Shown here: in pieces, positions 39,384 to 48,584 of the stretch | Numbering within the stretch: position 1 is the first letter of the stretch | How the letters are laid out: the number at the start of each line of letters is the position of its first letter | Assembly (NCBI GenBank): GCA_003248865.1 | Contig: QFPK01000002.1 | Coordinates: forward strand, 1 to 64,000 | Reading direction: 5' to 3' | Length of the DNA stretch: 64,000 bases | Origin: Sphingomonas sp. | GTDB lineage: Bacteria; Pseudomonadota; Alphaproteobacteria; Sphingomonadales; Sphingomonadaceae | The notes under the pieces: generated by a model | Database searches by the model: none | The model's input: only the letters and a program-made list of their open reading frames with translations | Told to the model about the DNA's origin: nothing | Program-made: the position numbers and the translations under genes

Positions 39384-41495
39384 ATGCGCCTTTTCCCAGC
39401 TTCCTTGTTGCTTGCGTCCGCTCTTGTTTCCGCCACGGCCCGGGCCGAGGACGCGCCGCAGGCAGCCGGGGATGGCGTGCATGACGATGTGGGGCCGGAC
39501 ATCATCGTGACGGCCGCCTTCGCCCGCGACCGCTTCGCGGTGCCGACGGCGGTGAGCGTGCTGGAAGGCGAGGCGCTGACCCGCAACATCCGCAGTTCCA
39601 TCGGCGAGACGCTGGCGAAGCAGCCGGGCGTGTCGGCCACCTTCTTCGGCCCAAATGCCTCGCGCCCGATCCTGCGCGGCTTCGACGGCGAGCGGGTGCG
39701 CATCCTGACGGACGGCATCGGCAGTTTCGATGTCTCCAACACCTCGGCCGACCATGCGGTTGCGATCAACCCGCTGCTGGCGGACCGGGTGGAAGTGGTG
39801 CGCGGGCCCGCGGCGCTGCTCTATGGATCGGGCGCGATCGGCGGCGTGGTCAATGTGACGGACCGGCGCATCGCCCGCGACATCCCGGACGAATGGGCGC
39901 ATGTGGATGCCATGGGCACGCTGGCAAGCGCCGCGAAGGAGCGCAGCGCGGCGGCCGCCATCGACGTGCCGCTCGGGCAGACCGGCCTCGTCGCCCATGC
40001 CGACGGCAGCTATCTGAAGACGGGCGACTATCGCGTCGGCGGGCATATCTTCTCGAAAGAGCTGCGCGAGGAAGCCGCCGAGCAGGGCGGCGAGGTGGCG
40101 GAGGAGGCCGAAGCCAGGGGCCGTATCGTCAACACCAGCGCACGCACCTGGGAAGTGGCCGGCGGGCTGAGCTGGATCGGCGCCAACGGCGGCAACATGG
40201 GCATCTCGATCGCGCGGCTGGAAAGCAATTACGGCATCCCCGGCACCCTTTCGCTGGACGATCATGACCATGATCATGAAGGCGAAGAAGGGGATCATGA
40301 GGAGGAAGAGGGCCATTCGCACGACGATGTGCGGCTGGACATGAAGCAGACCCGCGTCGACGCCCGGGCGGAAGTGCCGATGCAGGGCGCGTTCGAAAAG
40401 CTGAAGTTCCGCTTCGGCTGGGCCGATTACCGGCACGACGAAGTGGAAAGCACCGGCGAGATCGGCACCAGCTTCTTCAGCAACGCGCTGGAAGGCCGCG
40501 CCGAGCTGGTGCAGGCCAAGCGCGGCATCTGGCGCGGGGCGAGCGGGGTGCAGCTGCTCTCCCGCCGGTTCGAGGCGGTCGGCGAGGAAGCCACCGTTCC
40601 GCTGAACCAGACCGACCGTGTCGGCGTGTTTACGGCGCAGGAATTCGATCTGGGCTGGATGAACCTGGAAGCCGGGGCCCGGGTGGAGCACAGCGATGTC
40701 CGTGCCGCCGGGCTGGGCATTTCGCGCGGGTTCGATGCGCTCTCCGGATCGGTGGGCGGATCGGTGCCGCTGGCGGAGGGGCTGCGCTTCTCCGTGAGCC
40801 TTGCCTATACCGAACGCGCGCCTGCGGCCGAGGAGTTGTTCACCAACGGCCCCCATGCCGCTACCCGGAGCTATGAGGTCGGCAATGCGGACCTGAAGCT
40901 GGAACGCAGCTATGGTGTCGAAGCCGTGCTGCGCGGCCGGGGCGAGGGCTGGCGCTTCGAATTGTCCGGCTTCTTCAACCGGTTCAACAATTTCATCTAC
41001 CTGAGCCCGACCGGCGAGGAAGAGGATGAGCTTCCCGTCTTCGCCTATCTGCAGCATGGCGCGCGCTATTGGGGGCTGGAGGCCGAAGGTTCGGTCACCG
41101 TCGCCCGGCTGGGTGAGGCCGATATCGAGCTGACCGGCATGGCGGACTTTGTGCGCGCCGACATCCTGGGCGGCAACGGCCCGGCGCCGCGCATCCCGCC
41201 GCTGAGGTTCCTTGGCGGCGTGGAAGCCAATGGCGGCCCGTTCGGCGGGCGGCTGGAAGTGGAGCATGTGACCCGTGCAACCCGTGTCGCCGAGTTCGAG
41301 ACGGAGACGCCGGCCTTCACGCTGGTGAATGCGTCCGCGAGCTGGCGGCCGCTCGGCGCGGACAGCCCCACCACGCTGATCGCTTCGGTCAACAACATCT
41401 TCGATGTGGAGGCCCGGCGCCATTCGAGCTTCCTGAAGGATTATGCCCCCTTGCCCGGGCGCGATTTCCGGCTGACCGCGCGCGTGAGTTTCTAA
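39384..41495 (+). CDS. ZnuD-like TonB-dependent receptor (probable zinc uptake)
   Basis: A 703-residue outer-membrane receptor: signal peptide (1-21, ending ATARAE), TonB box region DIIVTAAF, plug domain (about 35-165, with PILRGFDGERVRILTDGIG and VEVVRGPAALLYGSGAIGG) and a barrel ending VSF. A His/Glu/Asp-rich extracellular segment at about residues 291-316 (HDHDHEGEEGDHEEEEGHSH) is the hallmark of ZnuD-type zinc receptors. A Zur-like palindrome precedes the gene. No znuABC genes are nearby. The cargo assignment is inferred. Confidence 0.85.
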   Translation: MRLFPASLLLASALVSATARAEDAPQAAGDGVHDDVGPDIIVTAAFARDRFAVPTAVSVLEGEALTRNIRSSIGETLAKQPGVSATFFGPNASRPILRGFDGERVRILTDGIGSFDVSNTSADHAVAINPLLADRVEVVRGPAALLYGSGAIGGVVNVTDRRIARDIPDEWAHVDAMGTLASAAKERSAAAAIDVPLGQTGLVAHADGSYLKTGDYRVGGHIFSKELREEAAEQGGEVAEEAEARGRIVNTSARTWEVAGGLSWIGANGGNMGISIARLESNYGIPGTLSLDDHDHDHEGEEGDHEEEEGHSHDDVRLDMKQTRVDARAEVPMQGAFEKLKFRFGWADYRHDEVESTGEIGTSFFSNALEGRAELVQAKRGIWRGASGVQLLSRRFEAVGEEATVPLNQTDRVGVFTAQEFDLGWMNLEAGARVEHSDVRAAGLGISRGFDALSGSVGGSVPLAEGLRFSVSLAYTERAPAAEELFTNGPHAATRSYEVGNADLKLERSYGVEAVLRGRGEGWRFELSGFFNRFNNFIYLSPTGEEEDELPVFAYLQHGARYWGLEAEGSVTVARLGEADIELTGMADFVRADILGGNGPAPRIPPLRFLGGVEANGGPFGGRLEVEHVTRATRVAEFETETPAFTLVNASASWRPLGADSPTTLIASVNNIFDVEARRHSSFLKDYAPLPGRDFRLTARVSF

Positions 41496-41551
41496 CCCCG
41501 GAACTTTCCGCTAGCCGGGCCCCAGAGGTTCGGCTGGCGGAGACTTTTCGG

Positions 41552-42025
41552 ATGTCCCGGGAAACGCGCGCGACGCGGGTGCTGCAACAGGCAGGCGTGA
41601 GCTTCACCCTGCACAGCTATGCCTATGATCCAGACGCCGCGCAGATCGGGCTGCAGGCGGCCGCGGCCATCGGCGAGGCGCCAGGCCGCGTGCTGAAGAC
41701 GCTGATGGCAAAGCTGGACGGCAAACCCGTGTGTGCCATCATCCCGTCCGACCATGAGCTCTCCATGAAGAAGCTGGCGGCGGCGCTGGGCGGCAAGTCC
41801 GCGCAAATGATGGCGCCCGCAGAAGCCGAGCGCCTGTCCGGCTATGTCGTGGGTGGGATCAGCCCGTTCGGCCAGAAGCGCACGCTGCCGACCGCGATCG
41901 AGGCAGGCGCGCTGGCACACGAGCTGATCTATCTGAACGGCGGACAGCGCGGGTTGCAGGTGCGGATGGCCCCGGCTGAGGCCGTGCGCGTGCTGGGGGC
42001 TGTGGTGGCGGATTTGGTGGCGTGA
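41552..42025 (+). CDS. ybaK: Cys-tRNA(Pro)/Cys-tRNA(Cys) deacylase YbaK
   Basis: A 157-residue protein of the YbaK/EbsC family. The conserved LKTLMAKLDGKPV (catalytic Lys region), GGISPFGQKRTLPT and LNGGQRGLQVRMAP blocks are all present. It hydrolyses Cys mischarged on tRNA-Pro as a trans-editing factor. It starts 56 bases after the receptor gene on the same strand, and composite repeat copy B begins within a few bases of its stop. Confidence 0.93.
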   Translation: MSRETRATRVLQQAGVSFTLHSYAYDPDAAQIGLQAAAAIGEAPGRVLKTLMAKLDGKPVCAIIPSDHELSMKKLAAALGGKSAQMMAPAEAERLSGYVVGGISPFGQKRTLPTAIEAGALAHELIYLNGGQRGLQVRMAPAEAVRVLGAVVADLVA

Positions 42026-42027
42026 AG

Positions 42028-42258
42028 GGTTGAGGGGGCGCTGCCCCCTCAAACTCCCCCGGCAGGAGCCCGTGGCCCCTGCACCCACATTTGCAGGTCA
42101 CTCGTCGAGGTTGTGCTGACGGCAAAATTCACTGCCTGCGGCGCCAGCAAGCTCCAGCGCCGCAGGCAATCAAACGGATCACGCGCGCGACATCAGAGTA
42201 GCGCGCGACACAAAGTCAGAGGGTGCAGGGAAATCATTTCCCTGCCCGCCGGAGGCAA
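42028..42258 (-). repeat. Composite intergenic repeat, copy B (uninterrupted)
   Basis: The cleanest copy of the multi-hairpin unit, reversed relative to copies A and C, filling the gap between convergent ybaK and the secreted-protein gene. Reading the minus strand the hairpins are: GCAGGGAAAT/ATTTCCCTGC (42225-42245), GCCTGCGGCGC/GCGCCGCAGGC (42134-42167, perfect 11-bp arms, 12-base loop), GCAGGGGCC-ACG-GGCTCCTGC (42062-42082) and GAGGGGGC-AGC-GCCCCCTC (42032-42050). It starts 3 bases after the ybaK stop and ends about 6 before the next stop. Confidence 0.8.
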
Positions 42259-42263
42259 ATACC

Positions 42264-42713
42264 TTAAGGCTTCGGGCAGGCGTTGCTGAACTGCAGCAGC
42301 GTCTCGGTGGAGGGTGCAGGCGCGGTGGCGCGGCCGGCGAAGGTCACCACGACGAAGCGGCTCTGGCGGGTGAGGCCGTCCAGGAAGGCGGGGGCGTTGT
42401 CCAGCAGGCCGTCGATGCGGGTGCCGCCGGAAGGCAGCACGCGGCCGGTGGAGCCGATGACGATTTCGCGGTTGCCCTGGAACACGCTGAGGCGGGTGGG
42501 GAATTCGCCCTCCGTCACGTTGCGCGGGAGGCGCCTTGTCCATGTGGAGAGGCTGGTGCCTTTCGCCGAGCAATCGAAGCGGAAGGCGTTGGCGGTTTCC
42601 GGCTGGCCGAAGGTGAGGGCGGCGGTGCCGTCTGCGCTCTGCACGGTCCAGCCCGATTGAGCTGCAGCGGGGGCGGCAATGAGGGCGGCGGCGATGAGGG
42701 GCAGGGTGCGCAT
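42264..42713 (-). CDS. Secreted protein of unknown function
   Basis: A 149-residue protein with a signal peptide (1-18, ending APAAAQ) and a beta-rich mature part with two cysteines (in FDCSAKG and SNACPKP) that could form a disulfide joining the two ends. No catalytic motif or known family was recognised. It stands alone on the minus strand, convergent with ybaK across composite repeat B and divergent from the TIR gene (83 bases). Confidence 0.75.
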   Translation of the reverse strand: MRTLPLIAAALIAAPAAAQSGWTVQSADGTAALTFGQPETANAFRFDCSAKGTSLSTWTRRLPRNVTEGEFPTRLSVFQGNREIVIGSTGRVLPSGGTRIDGLLDNAPAFLDGLTRQSRFVVVTFAGRATAPAPSTETLLQFSNACPKP

Positions 42714-42796
42714 AGGCTGCCTTTAGGTCGGGACCGCGGCGGCTGCCAGCGGAAAGCGCTGCTGGCGCCGGGCCATCTTCATGTTAGCATTGCGGC

Positions 42797-43357
42797 ATGG
42801 TGAAGCATGACCTGTCGAACGAGGGCCAGAAGCCGGTCCGCCTGTTCATTTCCTATGCGCGTGTCGACCGTGAGCCGGTGGAGCGGCTGGCGCATGCGCT
42901 GGAGGCGGCCGGATTCAGCGCGTGGTGGGATGCCGCGCTGGAGGGCGGGCATCATTTCGCGGCCGAGATCGAGCGGGAGCTGAATGCGGCGGATGCGGTG
43001 ATCGTGGTGTGGAGCGAGGCCAGCGTGCAATCCAACTGGGTGCTGGATGAGGCGATGCACGGGCGGGATCGGGGCTGCCTGATTCCGGTGCGGTTCGACG
43101 AGACGGTGCCGCCGCTGGGGTATCGGCAGATCCAGACCATCGAGCTGGAAGAGGGGCAGGAGGCGGAGCAGGTGGACGACATCGGCCGCGCCGTGGCCCG
43201 CATCCGCGGCCTTGCCGTGCGCGAGCCGGGCACGCATCCGAGGTCGACTCCGGGCAGGCGGGCGAAGGCGAACAACCAGCCCGCATGGGTGCCGTTCGCC
43301 TGGGCGCTGTTCGGGCTGGTATGGGTGCTGATCTTCTGGGGGATGGCCAGAAACTGA
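42797..43357 (+). CDS. Membrane-anchored TIR-domain protein
   Basis: A 186-residue protein. Residues about 14-140 are a TIR domain: RLFISYARVDREPVERL is box 1, GFSAWWDAALEGG lies in the BB-loop region, and VVWSEASVQSNWVLDEA places Glu85 where NAD-cleaving bacterial TIR domains have the catalytic glutamate. After a Pro/Arg-rich linker, residues about 163-183 form one C-terminal membrane helix. Bacterial TIR proteins consume NAD in phage defence or act in signalling or virulence. There is no partner gene (no ThsA, STING or SAVED homologue), so its role is open. Confidence 0.85.
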   Translation: MVKHDLSNEGQKPVRLFISYARVDREPVERLAHALEAAGFSAWWDAALEGGHHFAAEIERELNAADAVIVVWSEASVQSNWVLDEAMHGRDRGCLIPVRFDETVPPLGYRQIQTIELEEGQEAEQVDDIGRAVARIRGLAVREPGTHPRSTPGRRAKANNQPAWVPFAWALFGLVWVLIFWGMARN

Positions 43358-43406
43358 CCATCCCCCGAAGGATGGCCCCCCGAAGTGAGGGCCTCCGAAC
43401 TATAGC

Positions 43407-44996
43407 TTAGCGTTCGGCGTGGGCGCGCGGGCCGCTGCGGCCACCGCCCTGGCCACCACCATGGCCGCCGCGTCCACCACCGCCGCCACCGCGACGGGGG
43501 CCGCCGGGGCGGCCCTGCGCGCGGTTGGCGCCGGGATGGCCGTGGGCTGCACGATCATCGCCCTCATGCCGGGGCTGGCGGTCACCGGCTTCGCGTTGCG
43601 GGCGCTGGCCCGCACGAGAATCAGACTGCGGGCGCTGCTGTCCCGTGCGCGGATCTGCCGACTGCGGGCGGTCACCGCGACCTTCCTGCGGGCGGCCACC
43701 ACGGCCGCTTTGCGGGCGTCCGCCGCCACGGCCTTCATTCGGCCGGTCGCCGAAGCGGCGCGGGGCGTTGCGGTGGGAACCGACTTCGCCCGAGCGGGCA
43801 TAATCGTCGCGCTCCTGACCGGGTGCGGTCGGAACCGGCTTGGGCAGGCGGGCGGCTTCCTTCAGGAAGTTTTCCGGCAGCGGCTGGATTTCCAGCTTCT
43901 GGCGGGTCAGCTTCTCGATATCCTTCAGGTAAGGCTTCTCATCCGGCGCACAGAAGCTGACGGCAATGCCGTCGAGGCCTGCGCGCGCGGTGCGGCCGAT
44001 GCGGTGCACATATTGTTCCGGCACGTTCGGCAGCTCGAAGTTGATCACATGGCTGACGGCGTCGATGTCGATGCCGCGCGCGGCGATGTCGGTTGCCACC
44101 AGCACGCCGATCTCGCCCTTCTTGAACATGTCCAGCGCGCGTTCGCGTTGCGGCTGGCTCTTGTTGCCATGGATCGCGGCCGAGCGGATGCCGGCACCCG
44201 CCAGATGGCGAACCACGCGGTCAGCGCCATGCTTGGTGCGGGTGAACACCAGGCATTTGGCGAATTCCGGCTGGCGCAGCGTCAGCGTCAGCAGCGCCTG
44301 CTTTTCGGCCTGATTCAGGTGCGTCACATATTGCCGCACCTTTTCCGCCGTGGTGGCAACCGGGGTCACTTCCACTTTCACCGGGTTCACCAGATAGCGC
44401 CCGGCGAGATCGGCGATGGAAGTGGGCATGGTGGCCGAGAAGAACAGGCTCTGGCGCTGGCGCGGCAGGATCTGGGAGATGCGCTTCAGGGCATGGATGA
44501 AGCCCAGGTCCAGCATCTGGTCGGCTTCGTCCAGCACCAGCACTTCGACCTGATCGAGCAGAAGCGCGCGACGGTCCACCAGATCGAGCAGGCGACCCGG
44601 CGTGGCGACAAGCACGTCAGCGCCGGAAAACAGCTGCTTTTCCTGACGCGGGATCGGCACTCCACCGAATACGGTGAGCACGCTGAGCTTCAGGAAGCGG
44701 GCATAGGAACGGAAGCTGTCGGCGATCTGCGTCGCCAGTTCACGCGTGGGGGCCAGCACCAGCACGCGCGGCGCCATCTTCCGGCGCGGGGCGGGGTTGT
44801 TGATGATATAGTCCAGGATGGGCAGCGCGAAGGCCGCCGTCTTGCCGGTGCCCGTCTGCGCGATGCCCAGCAGGTCGTGGCCTTCCAGCGCCGGCGGGAT
44901 CGCCTGTTGCTGGATGGGGGTGGGGGTTTCATAGCCCTCTTCAGACAGGGCAACGAGGAGCGGCTGGGCGAGGCCCAGGCTTTCAAAGGTGGTCAA
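43407..44996 (-). CDS. rhlE: DEAD-box RNA helicase, RhlE-like
   Basis: A 529-residue helicase. The Q motif is TPIQQQAIP, motif I AQTGTGKT, motif II VLDEADQML, motif III FFSATMP, and motif VI HRIGRTARAG. After about residue 390 the tail is long and made of Arg/Gly/Gln-rich low-complexity sequence (for example RPQSGRGGRPQEGRG), the kind that binds RNA non-specifically and promotes condensates or degradosome binding. RhlE-type helicases act in RNA turnover and ribosome assembly. Confidence 0.93.
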   Translation of the reverse strand: MTTFESLGLAQPLLVALSEEGYETPTPIQQQAIPPALEGHDLLGIAQTGTGKTAAFALPILDYIINNPAPRRKMAPRVLVLAPTRELATQIADSFRSYARFLKLSVLTVFGGVPIPRQEKQLFSGADVLVATPGRLLDLVDRRALLLDQVEVLVLDEADQMLDLGFIHALKRISQILPRQRQSLFFSATMPTSIADLAGRYLVNPVKVEVTPVATTAEKVRQYVTHLNQAEKQALLTLTLRQPEFAKCLVFTRTKHGADRVVRHLAGAGIRSAAIHGNKSQPQRERALDMFKKGEIGVLVATDIAARGIDIDAVSHVINFELPNVPEQYVHRIGRTARAGLDGIAVSFCAPDEKPYLKDIEKLTRQKLEIQPLPENFLKEAARLPKPVPTAPGQERDDYARSGEVGSHRNAPRRFGDRPNEGRGGGRPQSGRGGRPQEGRGDRPQSADPRTGQQRPQSDSRAGQRPQREAGDRQPRHEGDDRAAHGHPGANRAQGRPGGPRRGGGGGGRGGHGGGQGGGRSGPRAHAER

Positions 44997-45277
44997 GGCT
45001 TGTCTTTCACGTCTGACCGCCGCGCAGCCCCATGGTCGGAGAGCGCTTGGGCCGGGTCAGACATCCCGCGTGGCAGGAATGTCGTTCGAAGGGTCGCAGC
45101 GGCAAACCCGGGGTCGGTTCGGGGGGCATCAGCCCCGCGCGTCGATCACGCGCCCCGGCGACTGGGCTCCTCGCACATCCAAGACTGGATGGAGGCCATC
45201 GCTGCGCTGCGGCATATAGGGCAGGATAGCTGACATTGCAATGAACGCCGGATTGCCGGGGAAAGCACAACGAAGAA
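44997..45277. other. Gap upstream of the RhlE-like gene, no gene seen
   Basis: This stretch separates the DEAD-box helicase start (44996, minus) from the terminator of the upstream permease. Open frames through it are antisense or cross-frame shadows without domains. It probably holds the helicase promoter and a long 5' leader, as is common for cold-responsive DEAD-box genes. I see no strong palindrome in it. Confidence 0.5.
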
Positions 45278-45300
45278 GGGCCGGGGTGGTGCCCCGGCCC
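45278..45300 (-). terminator. Terminator of the amino-acid permease gene
   Basis: Arms GGGCCGGGG (45278-45286) and CCCCGGCCC (45292-45300) with a 5-base loop form a 9-bp GC hairpin, followed on the minus strand by TTCTTCGTTG. It lies 36 bases after the permease stop, the position of an intrinsic terminator. Confidence 0.7.
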
Positions 45301-45335
45301 TTTCGTTGGTCAGGCGTTTTTCCCGCGCGAAGCCG

Positions 45336-46919
45336 TCAGGCGTCTTTCCCGCCCGGCGTGTGTGCGCCCGGCATGGGCGCCACCGGCACCGGCGGGGCGT
45401 CCGGATCGTCCTCGTGCACGTCGATGATGCCGCGGCCGACATGGCTCTTGCGATAGCCATAGAGGTAATAGACCACGAGGCCGACCGTGCCCCACACCGG
45501 CAGCACCATCTTCGCATCGAACGGCAGGTTCAGATACAGCCCGAAGGTGCCCAGGATGGCGAGCGGCGCCACCAGCCAGACCGCCGGGGTCTTGAAGGGG
45601 CGATGCCTGTCCGGCTGCTTCATGCGCAGGATCAGCACCGAGATCGCCACCATGAAGAAGGCGAACAGCGTGCCCGAGTTGGAGATGTCGGCGAGCTTGC
45701 CGACCGGCAGGAAGGCAGCGAACAGCGCAACCGCCACACCGGTGATCATGGTGACGATGTGCGGCGTCTTCCACTTGGGATGGATTGAGGCCAGCTTTTC
45801 CGGCAGCAGCCCGTCGCGCGCCATCACGAAGAAGATGCGCGTTTGGCCGAACAGCATGATGAGGATGACGGACGGCAGCGCCAGGAAGGCGGCGACGCCG
45901 ATCAGATCTCCCACGCGCTGCCAGCCGATGGAGCGCAGCACATGGGCGAGCGCTTCGCGGCTGCAAACCAGCGGTTCGGTCGCGCCGGAGGCGACAATGG
46001 CTTGGCACTGAGCGGCGAGCGCCGGCGTGCCGGGCGCGAGGATCTCGCCGTTGGGGCCGCCCACGGGCTGGGCGCCGATGGCGCCGATGGCGCCGGCCGC
46101 GACCAGCAGGTAGAAGACCGTGCAGATCGCCAGCGAGGCGATGAGCCCGATGGGCACGTTGCGCTGCGGGTTCTTGGTTTCCTCAGCCGCGGTGGAAACG
46201 GCATCGAAGCCCACATAGGCGAAGAAGATGGAGGCAGCCGCCCCGACCACGCCGAGGCCGGCGCCATGGCCCGCGCCGAACCAGCCGTTGGGCAGGAAGG
46301 GCTGGAAGTTGGCGCCCTGGATCACGGGCAGCGTCAGCACGATGAACACGGTGAGCGCGGTGACCTTGATCGCCACCAGCACGGCGTTCACCTTGGCGCT
46401 TTCGGTGGTGCCGATCATCAGCAGCGCGGTGACGAGCAGCGCGATCACCATGGCCGGCAGGTTCACGATGCCGCCCGCATAGGGACCCATCGCGATGCTG
46501 GTGGGCAGGGACACGCCCCAGCTGTTGAGCAGGCCCACGAAATAGCCCGACCAGCCGACCGACACGGCCGAAGCGGCGACGGCATATTCCAGGATCAGCG
46601 CCCAGCCGACCATCCAGGCCAGAAGCTCGCCCATCACGGCATAGGTGTAGGTGTAGGCGGAGCCGGAGACCGGCACCATCGAGGCGATTTCGGAGTAGCA
46701 GAGCGCGGCAACCGCGCATACGAGCCCGGCGACGACGAAGGCCCACATCATGCCCGGGCCGGCTTTCTGCGCGGCTTCGGAGGTGAGCACGAAGATACCG
46801 GTGCCGATGATGGCGCCGACGCCCAGAAGGGTCAGTTGCCAGGCACCGAGCGTTCGTTCGAGGGATTTCTTTTCAGCGGTTGCGAGAATGGCGTCGAGTG
46901 GCTTGATGCGCCAGGACAT
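45336..46919 (-). CDS. APC-family cationic/neutral amino acid permease (YfnA/CAT-like)
   Basis: A 527-residue membrane protein with 12-13 helices. LGVGAIIGTGIFVLTSEAA is the APC substrate site in helix 1, YSEIASMVPVSGSAYTYTYA follows in helix 3, and FFAYVGFDAVSTAAEETKNP is the CAT-family signature. A loop with two cysteines (about 285-310) and a Pro-rich tail are present. It probably imports amino acids; specificity is unknown. It is monocistronic, with its own terminator. Confidence 0.92.
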   Translation of the reverse strand: MSWRIKPLDAILATAEKKSLERTLGAWQLTLLGVGAIIGTGIFVLTSEAAQKAGPGMMWAFVVAGLVCAVAALCYSEIASMVPVSGSAYTYTYAVMGELLAWMVGWALILEYAVAASAVSVGWSGYFVGLLNSWGVSLPTSIAMGPYAGGIVNLPAMVIALLVTALLMIGTTESAKVNAVLVAIKVTALTVFIVLTLPVIQGANFQPFLPNGWFGAGHGAGLGVVGAAASIFFAYVGFDAVSTAAEETKNPQRNVPIGLIASLAICTVFYLLVAAGAIGAIGAQPVGGPNGEILAPGTPALAAQCQAIVASGATEPLVCSREALAHVLRSIGWQRVGDLIGVAAFLALPSVILIMLFGQTRIFFVMARDGLLPEKLASIHPKWKTPHIVTMITGVAVALFAAFLPVGKLADISNSGTLFAFFMVAISVLILRMKQPDRHRPFKTPAVWLVAPLAILGTFGLYLNLPFDAKMVLPVWGTVGLVVYYLYGYRKSHVGRGIIDVHEDDPDAPPVPVAPMPGAHTPGGKDA

Positions 46920-47071
46920 TCGGTTCCCTTCCTGAACCCCGCCGGGCCATGGCCCTGCGCGGGTGAAATATTATGTCGGGGAACCTGCTTTGTCAGAGCG
47001 GCCGGGTCAAGCGTTGCAATGATGTGAAATCCCGCAATGCGGCATTTTCCGATCGGAAACTTCGTGGGCGG

Positions 47072-47455
47072 CTAGAGCCCACGCGCCAGCAAGGGGCCGA
47101 GCGGCTTGCCGCCGAAGATGTGGACATGCAGATGCGGCACTTCCTGGTGGCTGTTGGTGCCCGCGTTGGACAGGATTCGATAGCCGTCCGGTTCCAGCCC
47201 CAGCTGGCGGGCGACTTCGCCCACCGCGCGCCAGAAACCCACCTGCAGCTCATCCGGCGCGTTCGCGGAGAAGTCCGCGAGGCTGACATAAGGGCCCTTG
47301 GGGATCACCAGCACATGCACTGGCGCCTGCGGGCTGATATCGTGGAAGGCGAAGGCATGTTCATTCTCGAACAGCTTCTTCGACGGAATTTCGCCACGCA
47401 GGATGCGGGCGAAGATGTTGTTCGGATCGTAAACCGTTCCGTTGGCCACCGTCAT
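47072..47455 (-). CDS. HIT-family nucleotide hydrolase (HinT-like)
   Basis: A 127-residue HIT protein. The histidine triad is HLHVH near the C-terminus, and IFARILRGEIPSKKLFE is the family N-terminus. HinT-type enzymes split AMP-lysine or phosphoramidates. It lies 27 bases after the hisE stop on the same strand and is the last gene of the his cluster, a position common in alphaproteobacteria. Confidence 0.95.
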   Translation of the reverse strand: MTVANGTVYDPNNIFARILRGEIPSKKLFENEHAFAFHDISPQAPVHVLVIPKGPYVSLADFSANAPDELQVGFWRAVGEVARQLGLEPDGYRILSNAGTNSHQEVPHLHVHIFGGKPLGPLLARGL

Positions 47456-47482
47456 GTCAGTCTCCCGGTTCCTTGCTGCGGG

Positions 47483-47803
47483 TCATTTGGTGCGGGCGGC
47501 TTTTTCCGCGATTCCCGATTTGCCCTCGCGCCGCTCCAGCTCCGCCAGCACCTCCGCTATGGAAAGGCCGCGTTCGTGCAGTAGGACGGCCAGATGAAAC
47601 AGCAGATCGGCCGCTTCGCCCGTGAGTGCCTTGTCATCCTCGGCCAGCGCGGCGATCACGGTTTCCACCGCTTCCTCGCCCAGCTTCTGCGCGATTTTCA
47701 GCCGGCCCTTGGCGAGCAGCTTCGCGACATAGCTGCCCTCTGCATTGCCGTCCTTCGCGCGGGCAGCGATGGTTGCTTCCAGACGTTGAAGTGCGTCGCT
47801 CAT
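47483..47803 (-). CDS. hisE: Phosphoribosyl-ATP pyrophosphohydrolase
   Basis: A 106-residue enzyme of the second step of histidine synthesis. The all-alpha pyrophosphohydrolase core shows KLGEEAVETVIAAL and GEAADLLFHLAVLLHERGLS with the metal-binding acids. The start MSDALQRLE at 47803 is the conserved one, 7 bases after hisF. HisI is not in the window. Confidence 0.95.
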   Translation of the reverse strand: MSDALQRLEATIAARAKDGNAEGSYVAKLLAKGRLKIAQKLGEEAVETVIAALAEDDKALTGEAADLLFHLAVLLHERGLSIAEVLAELERREGKSGIAEKAARTK

Positions 47804-47810
47804 GCCCGCC

Positions 47811-48584
47811 TCATGCGCTCTGCGGCGGGCGCACTGCAACCCCGGCTTTCATCAAGGCGCGCTTGGCATCCGCGATGGTCGCCTCGCCGAAGTGGAACAG
47901 GCTGGCGGCCAGTACGGCAGAAGCCTGGCCCTGCGTGACGCCTGCGACGAGATCGTCAAGCCCACCGACGCCGCCCGAGGCGACGACCGGCACAGGGACA
48001 GACGTGGAAACGGTGCGCAGAAGATCGAGATCATAGCCCGATCGGGTGCCGTCGCGATCCATGGACGTCAGCAGGATCTCGCCCGCGCCGAGGCTCGCCA
48101 CCTGCTGCGCGAAGGAAACCGCGTCGATCCCTGTCGCGCGGCGGCCGCCATGGGTGAAGATATCCCAGCGGCCGGGCGCCACCGACTTCGCGTCGATGGC
48201 AACGGTGATGCATTGTTCGCCGAACTGGCGTGCCAGTTCGCCCACCAGTTCCGGTCGGGCGACGGCGGCGGAATTGACCGAGACCTTGTCGGCGCCCGCC
48301 TTCAGCAGCGCGCGCACATCCTGTGCCGTGCGCACCCCGCCGCCCACGGTGACGGGCATGAAGCAATGGGTCGCGGTTTCAGCTACGATGTCGAGCAGGA
48401 TGGAGCGGTCTTCGTGGGATGCGGTGATGTCCAGGAACACCAGTTCGTCCGCGCCTTCGGCGTCGTAGCGGGCGGCAGCCTCCACCGGGTCTCCGGCGTC
48501 GCGCAGGCCCACGAAATTCACGCCCTTCACGACGCGGCCGTTCGCGACATCCAGGCATGGGATCACGCGAACCGTGGCGCTCAT
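47811..48584 (-). CDS. hisF: Imidazole glycerol phosphate synthase, cyclase subunit
   Basis: A 257-residue TIM barrel. RVIPCLDVANGRVVKGVNF contains the catalytic Asp of the first strand, DITAS and SMDRDGT flank the second catalytic Asp, and VNSAAV with SGGVG bind the substrate phosphates. With HisH it makes IGP and AICAR. The ATG at 48584 overlaps the hisA stop by 4 bases. A longer frame running through it from hisA is a shadow. Confidence 0.97.
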   Translation of the reverse strand: MSATVRVIPCLDVANGRVVKGVNFVGLRDAGDPVEAAARYDAEGADELVFLDITASHEDRSILLDIVAETATHCFMPVTVGGGVRTAQDVRALLKAGADKVSVNSAAVARPELVGELARQFGEQCITVAIDAKSVAPGRWDIFTHGGRRATGIDAVSFAQQVASLGAGEILLTSMDRDGTRSGYDLDLLRTVSTSVPVPVVASGGVGGLDDLVAGVTQGQASAVLAASLFHFGEATIADAKRALMKAGVAVRPPQSA

